Origin: Salvelinus alpinus
Lineage: Eukaryota; Chordata; Actinopteri; Salmoniformes; Salmonidae
Direction of reading: 5' to 3'
Length of the DNA: 64,000 nt
Assembly: GCF_045679555.1 (NCBI RefSeq)
Contig: NC_092089.1
Location: 2,060,663 to 2,124,662, forward strand
The notes under the pieces were generated by a model. The model had not been told where the DNA came from, ran no database searches, and was given only the letters and a program-made list of their open reading frames with translations. A program made the position numbers and the translations under genes. The first letter of the stretch is position 1. Every line of letters starts with the position of its first letter. Positions 52,501-64,000 of this stretch are shown here, piece by piece.

Positions 52501-53309
52501 GAGATGCATCTGCGACAACCAAATGTCGGACACTGTAATTGTTAGGCTGTGTATTGCAATACCAGTATTGCAATATTTTTTACATGGCAAAAATTCAAAC
52601 CCGAGGCAGACAGCTCTTTGGTCCTTTAAAAACCTGCTGTTTGTAAAATATTGTGGCTATAGCTTGGAAATAAATCAATGTGATTCTGGATGACACCATA
52701 ATACTGTTTATTTCCACCTATAGGGCTTCTTTCCTAAAGAAATGTGTTTCCTTGCCATGATCCTAACGAGAATCGCAATACTGGTATCTTCCCGGCCCAA
52801 GTAATGGTTTTCCAACAGAAAGGCTCAGATCAACATGGCAGTGTCAACATACCTGCTATTGTATATAAACGTTTTTCTTTATAGATGTCGAAAATAAACT
52901 TTTCTATACTTTTCTATTTCACACACTCACAAACTGAAGACATAACATGTGTACAATTAATTGGTTAGAGAGAGGTCTCAAATATCACTTTCATTTGTAT
53001 CCCCTATAGCTTTAGAATCGTAGTCAAGTTGGTTCCTGTTTCAGTCACGTCTTTGGTCACGTTCACGTGGGTCCACCAAAAACATCCTAATGATTGGTTG
53101 ACAAATAATGCATGGTGCAGTTGGTGAGAAGCAACAGCAGTGACTTCATCAAAAACTGCATGACCTTTGATCACATGGTTTTTGACAAGTTCAAGCAGTC
53201 GACATATAGGCAGGCACAAGTCTGACAATTTTTATCCCTATGTTGCAACACACTTTGAAAGGCGGTGACCGTCGACTAGACAAAATGTATCCGCTCGAAC
53301 ACGCCCATT

Positions 53310-54199
53310 GACTGGCTGACTGGACAACAACCTCTCCCTCAACGTGATCAAGACAAAGGAGATGATTGTGGACTACAGGAAAAGAAGGACCGAGCACGCC
53401 CCCACTCTCATCGACGGGGCTGTAGTGGAGCAGGTTGAGAGCTTCAAGTTCCTTGGTGTCCACATCACCAACAAACAAATGTGGTCCAAGCACACCAAGA
53501 CAGTCATGAAGCGGGCACGACAAAACCTATTCCCCTCAGGAGACTGAAAAGATTTGGCATGGGTCCTCAGATCCTCAGAAGGTTCTACAGCAGCACCATC
53601 GAGAGCATCCTGACTGGTTGCATCACTGTCTGGTATGGCAACTGCAAGGCGCTACAGAGGGTAGTGTGTACAGCCCAGTACATCACTGGGGCCAAGCTTA
53701 CTGCCATCCAGGACCTCTAAACCAGGCGGTGTCAGATGAAGGCCCTAAAAGTTGTCAAAGACTCCAGCCACCCTAGTCATAGACTGTTCTCTCTGCTACC
53801 GCATGGCAAGCAGTACCGGAGCGCCAAGTCTAGGTCCAAGAGACTCCTCAACATCTAATCAAATGGCTACCCAGACTATTTGCATTGCCCCCCCCTCTTT
53901 TACGCTGCTGCTACTTTCTCTTATTATCTATGCATAGTCACTTTAATAACTCTACCTACATGTACATATTACCTCAATTACCTCGACTAACCCCTGTATA
54001 TAGCCTCGCTGTTGTTATTTTACTGCTGCTCTTGAATTATTTGTTACTTTTATTTCTTATTATTTTTAGGTATATTATTTGTTTTTTAAACCGCATTGTT
54101 GTTAAGGGCTTGTAAGTAAGCATTTCACTGTAAGGTCTACTACACCTGTTGTATTCGGCGCATGTGACAAATACCATTTTATTTTGATTTGATTTGATT
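53310..54199 (+). mobile_element. 5'-truncated LINE with reverse-transcriptase 3' part
   Basis: Encodes the C-terminal reverse-transcriptase region ([39 protein letters not shown]) with frameshifts. A 3' UTR then leads to ttttattttgatttgatttg. Related to the LINE at 60464-62198 but with a different 3' tail. It ends about 50 bp before the coding start at 54251, just upstream of exon 2 of the L3MBTL3-like gene. Confidence 0.9.
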
Positions 54200-54250
54200 T
54201 TGACTGATGGATTGATTGATGTCAGTGCAGGAGGAGGAGAGCAGGGAGAG

Positions 54251-57200
54251 ATGACTGACACCCCGCCCAGCGATGGCCCCTCCCAGGGGGCAGAGTTTGA
54301 CATGATGGGCGCTCTGGACTGGCAGGACGGCATCGCCACACTGCCCGGCAGCGACATCAAGGTACGGTGTGTTTGTGTGTCTGTGTGTGTGTGTGTGTGG
54401 ATACTACAGACAGGTGTGTGACTGACTGGTATCTCTCAGTTCCGTATGACAGAGTTTGGAACTTTGGAGATCGTGACAGAGCCAGAGGTCAAAGAGGCAG
54501 GGCCAACCCCCCAGAACTCCGCCCAGTCGAAAAGCCCCACCCCTCCACCAGAGGCCCAATCAGAGAGCAGCGCAGCCTCTTCTGCAGCCAAGGAAGTCCA
54601 GCCACTTGCACCTAAGGGTAAAGTAAACATACGGTTATGAAGGAGTTATAACATAGTTTTGACTGTTTATAATACAGGTGTGTAGAATTTAGACTCATAG
54701 CTCTGATATATGTCAGCACTGTGTATATTAGCATACTACATACTGGGTGCTCTGCAGATAGGGGCATTCAATGTTGAATTCTACAAAGCTTCAATATTAC
54801 TCTGCTCTTTCCCCTAGCCCAAGGGCCTGTGCTTCTGTCTCTAGAGGAGGGTCCCACTGTGGAGGAGCCCAGTGCGGAGGCGGGCCCCAGTGTGGATGTG
54901 GGCCTCAGGGCGGAGGCGGGCCCCAGTGCGGAGGCGGGCCCCAGTGTGGATGTGGGCCCCAGTGCGGAGGCGGGCCCCAGTGCGGAGGCGGGCCCCAGTG
55001 CGGAGGCGGGCCCCAGTGCGGAGGCGGGCCCCAGTGCGGAGGCGGGCCACAGGGCTGCGATGGCTAGCTGTAGGTCGTGTGGGGGCTCCGGTCCACTGGA
55101 GAGTTTCCTCCAGGGCAAATACTGCAGCTCCATTTGTGTCCAGCCCTCCAGTGGCAGGTAAAGATGTTAGCTGTTCTTACTGTACTGTATTTTAGAAAGC
55201 ATATTGATAGTAGTAACAGTTAACCTCTCTGGTATCAGTGGGACGGTAGCGTCCCACCTCAACAACAGCAAGTGAAATTGCAGGGCGCCAAATTAATTAA
55301 AATTCTTCAACCATACAAGTATTATACACCATTTTAAAGATAAACTTCTTGTAAATCCAACCACAGTGTCCGATTTCAAAAAGGCTTTACGGCGAAAGCA
55401 CACCACGCGATTATGTTAGGTCAGCGCCTAGTGACAGAAAACCATACGGCCATTTTCCAGCCAAGGAGAGGGCTCACAAAAGTCAGAAATAGCGATTAAA
55501 TTAATCACTAACCTTTGATGATCTTCATCAGATGGCACTCACAGGACTTCATGTTACACAATAAATGTGTGTTTTGTTCGATAAAGTTAATCTTTATGTC
55601 CAAAAACCTCACTTGAAATTGGCGCGTTATGTACAGTAATCATTGTCTCAAACAAACATCCGGTGAAATTTCAGAGTGCCACATCAAATTACAGAAATAC
55701 TCATCATAAACATTGATGAAAAATACAAGTTTTATACATAGGATTAAAGATAAACGTCTTGTTAATCCAGCCGCTGTCAGATTTCAAAAAGGCTTTACGG
55801 CGAAAGCACACCACACGATTATGTTAGGTCAGCGCCTAGCCACAGAAAACCATACAGCCATTTTCCAACCAAGGAGAGGTGTCACAAAAGTCAGAAATAG
55901 CGTTAAAATTAATCACTTACCTTTGATGTTCTTCATCTGGTGGCACTCCCAGGTCTCCATGTTAGACAATAAATGTTCGTTTTGTTCGATAATGTCCCTC
56001 TTTATGTCCAAAAACCTCAGTTTTATTGGTGCGTTTAGTTCAGTAATCCAAAGGCACAATGCACGCTCTCAACATCCAGACGAAAAGTTTAGAAAAGTAC
56101 AATAAAAGTTCGTAGAAACCTTTCAAACGATGTTTAAAATCAAACCTCAGGTTGTTTTTGTCATAAATAATCAATAATATTTCAACCGGACAAAAGCTTC
56201 GTCAATAGAAAAGGAGAAACAAAGGTGCGCTCCCCGATCATGCGCTGAACTCGTGTCTGGAAATTTCCACTGTCCACTCATTGAAAGTGCTGTATCTCCC
56301 GCATTTTTCAGAGTAAAAGCCTGAAACAATGCCTAAAGACTGGCCACATGTAGAAGAAGCCATAGAGACGGTGAACTGGGTCCTAAGTCTTTGTATGGTG
56401 GATAGGCTTTCAATGGAAAAACAGCCTTTCAAAATAATAGTACTTCCTGGATGGATTTTCCTCAGGTTTTCACCTGCCATATCAGTTCTGTTATACTCAC
56501 AGACATTATTTTAACAGTTTTGGAAACTTTAGAGTGTTTTCTATCCACATCTAATTATATGCATATCCTATCTTCTGGGCCTGAGTAGCAGGCATTTTAA
56601 TTTGGGCACTCTTTTCATCCAAAATTCCAAATGCTGCCCCCTACCCTAGTGAAGTTAAGACCCAAAACAGTCATCACATGAGCATAGTTCCTAGAATGAC
56701 CTCTGTTCCGTGTGTGTTTAGGTCATCTCCCAGAGAGCAGCGGGAGAGAGATGGGCGAGAGGGGGGACTGGGGAAACGAGTGAGGAAGAAGAGGAAGATC
56801 TACATGGACTCTGGTGATGAAGAGGAAGACAACCAGGAGGAGGAAGAGGTGATGATAGAAGATGTGGCCAACGCTGGTCCTGAAAGCATTGTAATGTTGT
56901 GTGTGTGGCAGCTCACCTGCCGATGAGTGACTGTCTCTCTCTACAGGACAAGGCCAAGGCTGTCAAAGGGAGGAGAGCTGCTAAGCTGGCCAAGCTAGGT
57001 ATGTCCTATTATTACACTGAGGGGAGGGAGAGGATGGATAGATGGATTTGTTGGGAATGACAAGGGCTGGAAAGTTTGTCCAATCAGGTAGACTAGAGGT
57101 CATGAGTGCTGCAATCCTGCTGGTTTTCATGTCACTGATTGGCTGATGTGACTGTTTTGTTGTCCCACCCCCAGTGACAGCCCCACCCAATAAGAAGCGA

Positions 57201-57744
57201 CCCTGGAGCTGGCCCTCCTACATGGAGGAGGAGAAGGCTATAGCTGCCCCCCTTAAACTGTTCAAGGAGGTGAGGCACGCACACATTATCATACTCTCTC
57301 TCTCTGACACACACACACAGCTGTACAGACATGTGAAAGAGTGTTATGTGTGTGTGCCTCGCAGCACCAGTCGTTCCCTCAGAGCAGGAATGCCTTCAAA
57401 GTGGGAATGAAGTTAGAAGGACTGGACCCCTGTCACCCCTCTCTGTTCTGTGTGCTCAGTGTTGCTGAGGTACGTGTCTAACAGGTCAGACCAATAAGAT
57501 ATAGGAGGAACGTCTGTTTTCTAACAACTAACCCTTTGCTTTCCCTCATTTCTTTGTGTTCCTTTCTCTCTGTCTCTTTCTCTCTCTGTCTGTCTCTCTC
57601 TCTCAGGTCCAGGGTTATAGGGTAAGGCTTCATTTCGACGGGTATCCAGAGTGCTATGACTTCTGGGTAAATGCTGACACCTGGGATGTGAAGCCGGCGG
57701 GCTGGTGTGAGAAGATGGGACACAAGCTGCTACTGCCTAAAGGT

Positions 57745-57777
<33 letters not shown>

Positions 57778-60700
57778 TACACACACACCCGACACGCATA
57801 CACACACACCCGACATACATACACATACACACACACCCGACACACATGCACACACACACCCCCCCCCCACACACACACACCCCCCCCACACACACACACC
57901 CCAGACACAGATACAAACACACCAGACACACATACACACACACCTGACACACATGCATATTCTACCGACTGTACAATGTTGTGTGTGTTGTTATACAAAA
58001 CTATAACCTTCAACCTTTTGTGTCTAGGTTGTAAGGATGGGGAGTTCAATTGGAACATGTATGTGAAGAACTGCAGAGGTCAGCTGGCCCCCAAACACCT
58101 CTTCAAGAGCCTCAACACGGTGAGCCTACCTGACAGCCTGTGTGGATCCATTAATAGTGTGTTTGTGTTGTGAATTAGTTGGTGACCTTAGGTCCATTCA
58201 AGTTAGTTTGTATATGAACTATGTGGGTGCATGTGTGTGTAGTCGGTGACTCCGTCAGGGTTCCGTGCGGGTATGAAGCTAGAGGCAGTGGATAAGAAGA
58301 ACCCATATCTGATCTGCGTAGCGTCCATCGCAGCTGCTGTTGACAACAGACTCCTCATACACTTTGACAACTGGGACGACACCTATGACTACTGGTGTGA
58401 TGCCAGCAGTCCCTACATCCACCCTGTAGGTTACTGTGAGGAAGCTGAGCTGACCCTCACCACCCCTGCTGGTGAGACACACACAAACCTATTTCAACGC
58501 TTTATTTGGATACACCATGAAACATTGTATAAGGGTGTGTGTTGTGGTTTCTCCTCTCAGAGTATAAGCACCCGAGGAGTTTTTCCTGGGATAAATACAT
58601 GGAGGAGACTGGGACACAGGCAGCCCCTGCACGTGCCTTCAAACTGGTAAAACACTCACATTCTCACACACACATACAGTTGACACTCAAAACATGTGAC
58701 ACATGCAAATTACATTGTTGGTGTTGATTGGGAGGCCTGGGGGAATTTCACATGGAGTTCCTCAGGGCTCTGTTCTGGGTCCACTGACAGTCTTTATTTA
58801 TGTCACCTACACCGTTACAAAACATGCATATTAATCCATCTGTATCACCTGATGTTAACTCTTGAATGTGTCCTGTAGCGTCCGTGCCATGGGTTCCAGG
58901 CTGGAATGAAGCTGGAAGCCGTCGATAAGAGGAACCCCATGCTCATCCGCGTAGCAACCATCGCCGAGGTGGAGGACCACCGACTGAGGGTACGCTGTGT
59001 CTGAGAGTGCAGTATGATTATTGTGGAGTAGTGTGTGTGTGTGTGTGTGTGTGTGTAACTCTCTGTTTTTCTCAGATCCATTTTGATGGCTGGAGTGAGG
59101 AGTATGACTACTGGGTGGATGCTGACTGCCCAGACCTCCACCCTGTGGGCTGGTGTCAGAAGACTAGTCATCCCCTACAACACCCCTCCAATGGTGAGAC
59201 ACACACGCACACACTTCCAAAATGTGTGTGGGGTCAGGTCACTCTCTGGTGTTTTTGTCTTTGTTTATGTATGTATGTGTGTCTCTGTGTGTAGTATTAA
59301 CTAGTAGTATTAACTCTGGTGTTTTTGTCTCTGTTTATGTGTGTAGTATTAACTAGTAGTTTTAACTCTCGTGTTTTTGTCTCTGTTTATGTGTGTATGT
59401 GTGTCTCTGTGTGTAGTATTAACTCTGGTGTTTTTGTCTCTGTTTATGTGTGTAGTATTAACTAGTAGTATTAACTGGTGTGTTTCAGGCTCCACTGATA
59501 TGCTGGTCCTCCCAGGGCAGGGCTGTCCTACCCCAGGGTGCAATGGGGTTGGTCACATCCGAGGACCCCGCTACGGAACCCACTACACGTCAGTAACAAA
59601 CACACACACTAACTGTCAAAAAAGTTTTGTAATCAAAACACGTCATAGAATGACTTGTAATCTGTGAGCAAGGTGATGTGTGTTCCTGTTCTGAACTTGT
59701 GTGTGTGTGTGTAGGGGGGTGAGCTGTCCGTACTCGGAGATGAACCTGAACAGGGAGGGCCAGGTACCAGACCGTCTGAGTGGAGAACGACCTATGACCC
59801 TGAGTGGGCCTCATCACCGTGGGCGATGCCCAGACCCTCCTTCGCACACCCAGACAAACAGCCCCACCACACCAGAGCAGCCCGAGCCTGCAGACGACTC
59901 CCCTCAGACCAGGTATGTGTGGAACATGTAACAGAAGGGGTTCGGAAGAGCTTCCATGACTTTGTTTGTTATCTGACTGCAAATAAAGTCTGGAGTTGTG
60001 GAGTTGTTTCCATGGTAACAGTTGTTTCTATGGTAGTGTAACTAGGGGGCCGATGGTTGACGAGGGCGAACGATCCAGGTGCAGCAGTCAGAGTGAGCCA
60101 CCAGGGGGCTCCACTGAGCCCATCAACGACGGAGCCAAGGCCAAGAGGTAACACACAGACTCCACTCTCTCCTACCAAACTCTAGAATGCATGATGGAGC
60201 AGAGTGTTTGTTGTTGGTTTACTAAGAGAGTACAGTGCCTTCACAAAGTATTCACACCCCTTGACTTATTCCACATTTTATTGTGTTACAGCCTGAATTC
60301 AAAATGGATTAAATAGATTTTTTTCTCACCCATCTGCACATCAAATGACAAAATGATTTTTTTTGTCAATTAATACAGAAATGTCTCATTTACATAAGTA
60401 TTCACACCCGAGTCAATACTTTGTAGAAGCACCTTTGGCAGCGATTACAGCTGTGAGTCTTTACCTTACCCTCCCAAGAAAGCTAAGGTAACTGAGCTAA
60501 ACGACTACCACCCCGTAGCACTCACTTCCGTCATCATGAAGCGCTTTGAGAGACTAGTCAAGGACCATATCACCTCCACCCTACCTGACACCCTAGACCC
60601 ACTCCAATTTGCTTACCGACCCAATAGGTCCACAGACGACGCAATCGCAACCACACTGCACACTGCCCTAACCCATCTGGAGAAGAGGAATACCTATGTG

Positions 60701-63700
60701 AGAATGCTGTTCATCGACTACAGCTCAGCATTTAACACCATAGTACCCTCCAAACTCGTCATCAAGCTCGAGACCCTGGGTCTCGACCCCGCCCTGTGCA
60801 ACTGGGTACTGGACTTCCTGACGGGCCGCCCCCAGGTGGTGAGGGTAGGTAACAACATCTCCACCCCGCTGATCCTCAACACTGGGGCCCCACAAGGGTG
60901 CGTTCTGAGCCCTCTCCTGTACTCCCTGTTCACCCACGACTGCGTGGCCATGCACGCCTCCAACTCAATCATCAAGTTTGCGGACGACAGTGGTAGGCTT
61001 GATTACCAACAACGACGAGACGGCCTACAGGGAGGAGGTGAGGGCCCTCGGAGTGTGGTGTCAGGAAAATAACCTCACACTCAACGTCAACAAAACAAAG
61101 GAGATGATTGTGGACTTCAGGAAACAGCAGAGGGAGCACCCCCCTATCCACATCGACAGGACAGTAGTGGAGAGGGTAGTAAGTTTTAAGTTCCTCGGTG
61201 TACACATCACGGACAAACTGAATTGGTCCACCCACACAGACAGCGTCGTGAAGAAGGCGCAGCAGCGCCTCTTCAACCTCAGGAGGCTGAGGAAATTCGG
61301 CTTGTCACCAAAAGCACTCACAAACTTCTACAGATGCACAATCGAGAGCATCCTGTCGGGCTGTATCACCGCCTGGTACGGCAACTGCTCCGCCCACAAC
61401 CGTAAGGCTCTCCAGAGGGTAGTGAGGTCTGCACAACGCATCACCGGGGGCAAACTACCTGCCCTCCAGGACACCTACACCACCCGATGTCACAGGAAGG
61501 CCATAGAGATCATCAAGGACAACAACCACCCGAGCCACTGCCTGTTCACCCCGCTATCATCCAGAAGGTGAGGTCAGTACAGGTGCATCAAAGCAGGGAC
61601 CGAGAGACTGAAAAACAGCTTCTATCTCAAGGCCATCAGACTGTTAAACAGCCACCACTAACATTTAGTGGCCGCTGCCAACATACTGACTCAACTCCAG
61701 CCGCTTTAATAATGGGAATTGATGGAAATTTATGTAAAAATGTATCACTAGCCACTTTAAACAATGCCACTTAATATAATGTTTACATACCCTACATTAC
61801 TCATCTCATATGTATATGTATATACTGTACTCTATATCATCTACTGCATCTTGCCATCTTTATGTAATACATGTATCACTAGCCACTTTAAACTATGCCA
61901 CTTTATGTTTATATACCCTACATTACTCATCTCATATGTATATACTGTACTCTATACCGTACTCTATACCATCTACTGCATCTTGCCTATGCCGTTCTGT
62001 ACCATCACTCATTCATATATCTTTATGTACATATTCTTTATCCCTTTACACTTGTGTGTATAAGGTAGTAGTTGTGGAATTGTTAGGTTAGATTACTCGT
62101 TGGTTATTACTGCATTGTCGGAACTAGAAGCACAAGCATTTCGCTACACTTGCATTAACATCTGCTAACCATGTGTATGTGACAAATACATTTTTTTTGG
62201 GTTGAGTCTCTAAGAGCTTTCCACACCTTCCACACTTGCCCATTATTCTTTGTAAAATTCTTCAAGCTCTGTCAAATTGGTTGTTGATCATTGCTAGACA
62301 ACCATTTTCAGGTCTTGCCATACTGTAGATTTTCTAGCAGATTTAAGTAAAATCTGTAACTCGGCCTCAGGAACATTCACTGTCTTCTTGGTAAGCAACT
62401 TCAGTGTAGATTTGGCTTTGTTGTTTTAGGTTATTGTCCTGCTGAAAGGTGAATTCATCTCCCAGTGTCTGGTGGAAAGCAGACTGAACCAGGTTTTCCT
62501 CTTGGATTTTGCCTGTGCTTATCTCCATTAGGTTTAATTTTTTACCTGAAAAACTTCCCAGTCCTTAATGATTAAAAGCATACCCTTAACATGATTGCAG
62601 CCACCACTATGCTTGAAATATGGAGAGTGGTACTCCGTAATGTGTTGTATTGGATTTGCCCCCAAACATAACATGTTGTATTCAGGACATAAAGTTAATT
62701 GCTTTGCCACATTTTCTGCAGTACTTTAGTGCCTTGTTGCAAACAGAATGCATGTTTTGGAATATTTTATATTCTGTAAAGGCTTCCTTCCTTCACTCTC
62801 AGTATTGTGGAGTAACTACAATGTTGTTGATCCATCCTTCTACCACAGCCATTAAACTCTGTAACTGTTTTAAATTCACCATTGGCCTCATGGTGAAATC
62901 CTTGAGCAGTTTCCTTCCTCTCCAGCAACTGAGTTAGGAAGAACGGCTGTATCTTTGTAGTGACTGGGTGTATTGATACACCATCTAAAGTGTAATTAAT
63001 AACTTCACCATGCTCAAAGGGATATTCAATGTCTGTTTTTTTATTTATTTTTACCCATCTACCCATAGGTGACCTTCTTTGCAAGGCATTGGAAAACTTC
63101 CCTGGATTTGTGGTTGAATCTGTGTTTGAAATTCACTGCTCGACTGAGGGACCTTACAGATAATTGTATTTGTGGGGTACAGAGATGTTAAACACTATTA
63201 TTGCACTCAGAGTGAGTCTATACAACTTATTATGTGACTTGTTAAGCACATTTTCACTCCTGAACTTATTTCAGCTTTTCATTTTTAATTAGTAATTAAA
63301 ATAAAATAAAAAAACATAATTCCACTTTGACATTATGGGGTATTGTGTGTCGGCCAGTGACAAAACACAGCTCTAATTAATTCATTTTAAATTCAGCCTG
63401 TAACACAACAAAATGTGGAAAGATTTGTGGGGTGTGAATACTTTCTGAAGGCGCTGTATGTTGTCTTTCAACAGGTCTGCTCCAGTCCCAAAGTATCTAA
63501 AGCTGCACGTCGTCAAGCAGGAGAATGGAGATGGGAAAGGTAGAGGTTCTGCTCTCAGAAATAGAGAATGGGTGTAACGCTGTGTGGATTATATATTGTC
63601 TGTTCATGTCTATTGAAGATATTTACAGCTAATTTCTCCTCCCTCTCCCCCAGACTCCCTGTCTCTCCAGCAGGCGCTCCATGAGTCAGTGTTCTCCCCA

Positions 63701-64000
63701 GGTGGCTCCTCCTCTCCCCCTCACAGGGTGGCTCTGTGCTGGGACAAACACTGCCAGCTGCTCCCTGAGGTCCTGGGCCTCACAGCTAAGAGAGTTGCAA
63801 CTTGGACTGCCGACGAGGTCAGACATGCACACATAAGCAATACAAACATGTACAGGCGCTGTATGCATACTGTACAAACCCACATATTGTGCAAAACACA
63901 TACACCCAATACAATAGCTTTGTGTATCCTATTGCATTTTAATCATGTGTGTTTGTGTGTGTGTCTTAATGTTTGTTTCCCTGTGGGTCAGGTGGCCAGT
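54251..64000 (+). CDS. l3mbtl3: L3MBTL3-like MBT-domain chromatin reader (3' end outside window)
   Basis: Nuclear methyl-lysine reader family. Exons: 54251-54361, 54440-54617, 54818-55157, 56722-56848 (or to 56890), 56947-56998, 57175-57269, 57365-57469, 57607-57742, 58028-58119, 58243-58471, 58561-58646, 58879-58989, 59076-59193, 59489-59588, 59715-59912, 60046-60147, 63475-63539, 63654-63817, and 63992 into the window end. All phases agree. [19 protein letters not shown] matches the L3MBTL3 N-terminus; [14 protein letters not shown] is an FCS-type zinc finger; three MBT repeats cover about residues 275-380, 383-487 and 490-592. MBT2 keeps the cage residues (D of AVDKKNP; F, W, Y of HFDNWDDTY). 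A C2HC finger ([11 protein letters not shown]) follows, and the SAM domain starts at about 790. The finger and LHESVF region also resemble L3MBTL4/L3MBTL1, so it may be a diverged paralogue. Confidence 0.85.
54838..55055 (+). repeat. 18-bp minisatellite inside coding exon
   Basis: About eleven copies of gcggaggcgggccccagt in frame, encoding A-E-A-G-P-S with V-D-V-G variants, within the exon at 54818-55157. The frame is maintained because the unit is 18 bp. Acidic, Gly/Pro-rich and probably disordered. Confidence 0.95.
55220..56658. mobile_element. TTAA-flanked non-autonomous DNA transposon with internal duplication
   Basis: Bounded by TTAA at 55220-55223 and 56655-56658, with ends taacctctctgg and (inverse) the ccctagtgaag end. 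The left end holds the palindrome gggacggtagcgtccc. TTAA targets suggest a piggyBac-like origin. Internally, a roughly 390-bp block (atttcaaaaaggctttacgg, ggtcagcgcctag, cagaaaaccatac) occurs twice, at about 55370-55640 and 55770-56050. No transposase. Sits in the intron between the exons ending 55157 and starting 56722. Confidence 0.75.
57746..57955. repeat. Compound CA / cccgacacaca repeat
   Basis: CA tract followed by units such as acacccgacacacatgcaca and C-runs, beginning 4 bp after the exon ending at 57742, so the donor gtccacac merges with the repeat. Confidence 0.95.
59285..59480. repeat. ~50-bp tandem duplications in intron
   Basis: Four imperfect copies built on tattaactctggtgttttt plus gtctctgtttatgtgtgtag and the spacer tattaactagtagtat, ending next to the acceptor of the exon at 59489. 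Confidence 0.9.
60233..63456 (-). mobile_element. Tc1-like transposon split by a LINE
   Basis: The left end cagtgccttcacaaagtatt (after TA at 60231-60232) and the inverted right end gtgaatactttctgaaggcg (before TA at 63457-63458) bound the element. It is homologous to the element at 10358-11936, here inverted. The minus strand carries the same degenerate transposase fragment ([20 protein letters not shown] at 63084-62767). Interrupted at about 60464-62198 by a LINE. It fills the intron between exons 60147 and 63475, its right end only 19 bp before the exon. Confidence 0.92.
60464..62198 (+). mobile_element. 5'-truncated LINE (L2/CR1-like reverse transcriptase)
   Basis: Encodes reverse-transcriptase motifs in order: [26 protein letters not shown] (motif A), [18 protein letters not shown] (motif B) and KFADD (motif C catalytic pair). 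After a frameshift right behind FADD come [31 protein letters not shown] and FKFLGVHIT, to about 61571. A 3' UTR ends in a T-run. No endonuclease domain is left, so it is dead on arrival. The clade is inferred from the RT motifs. Confidence 0.93.

Overview
The window is vertebrate nuclear DNA, almost certainly from a salmonid fish (Salmo, Oncorhynchus, Salvelinus or a relative). The introns are interrupted, codon-preserving and GT-AG. The repeats include a left inverted repeat nearly identical to that of the salmonid Sleeping Beauty-type Tc1 family, several other Tc1-like elements, a 5S-rRNA-derived SINE, salmonid-type LINE tails, two solo LTRs, long GT/CA tracts and many minisatellites. No prokaryotic features, CRISPR arrays or operons are present.

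Five protein-coding genes can be read exon by exon. (1) epb41l4b, minus strand, 22216 to 3697: a FERM protein whose long C-terminal tail ends LLMTEL. (2) ptpn3, minus strand, about 35086 to 23985: FERM, PDZ and tyrosine phosphatase domains with an intact [10 protein letters not shown] signature. (3) An SGK-family AGC kinase, plus strand, 41828-46517, with an SGK1-like N-terminus but a frame-breaking loss in the exon that should encode the hinge. (4) tmem244, minus strand, 49607-47765. (5) An L3MBTL3-like MBT-repeat chromatin reader, plus strand, starting at 54251 and leaving the window inside its SAM domain. epb41l4b and ptpn3 lie head to tail, as on human 9q31. tmem244 and L3MBTL3 are neighbours on human chromosome 6. 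The repeat-rich stretch at 36.7-41.8 kb joins the two blocks.

Most of the remaining sequence is repetitive. The first 3.5 kb is a 30-bp minisatellite just beyond the 3' end of epb41l4b. Two introns of that gene are largely filled with minisatellites; one array (5.24-6.84 kb) is made of copies of the adjacent exon end plus its splice donor. A ptpn3 intron holds about 4.2 kb of a 29-bp repeat starting about 20 bp from a splice donor. The SGK intron next to the damaged exon is filled with a 16-bp ATTCC/ATTCT repeat. The L3MBTL3-like gene has an 18-bp repeat inside its coding sequence and a Tc1 element split by a LINE.

epb41l4b and ptpn3 encode cortical FERM proteins, one a scaffold and one a phosphatase. 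Their FERM exons have nearly identical lengths and phases, suggesting an ancient common FERM gene. No novel enzymatic system is evident. The most unusual features are the splice-donor minisatellite, the shared FERM exon pattern of adjacent genes, the lesion in the SGK paralogue and the nested or abutting repeats.
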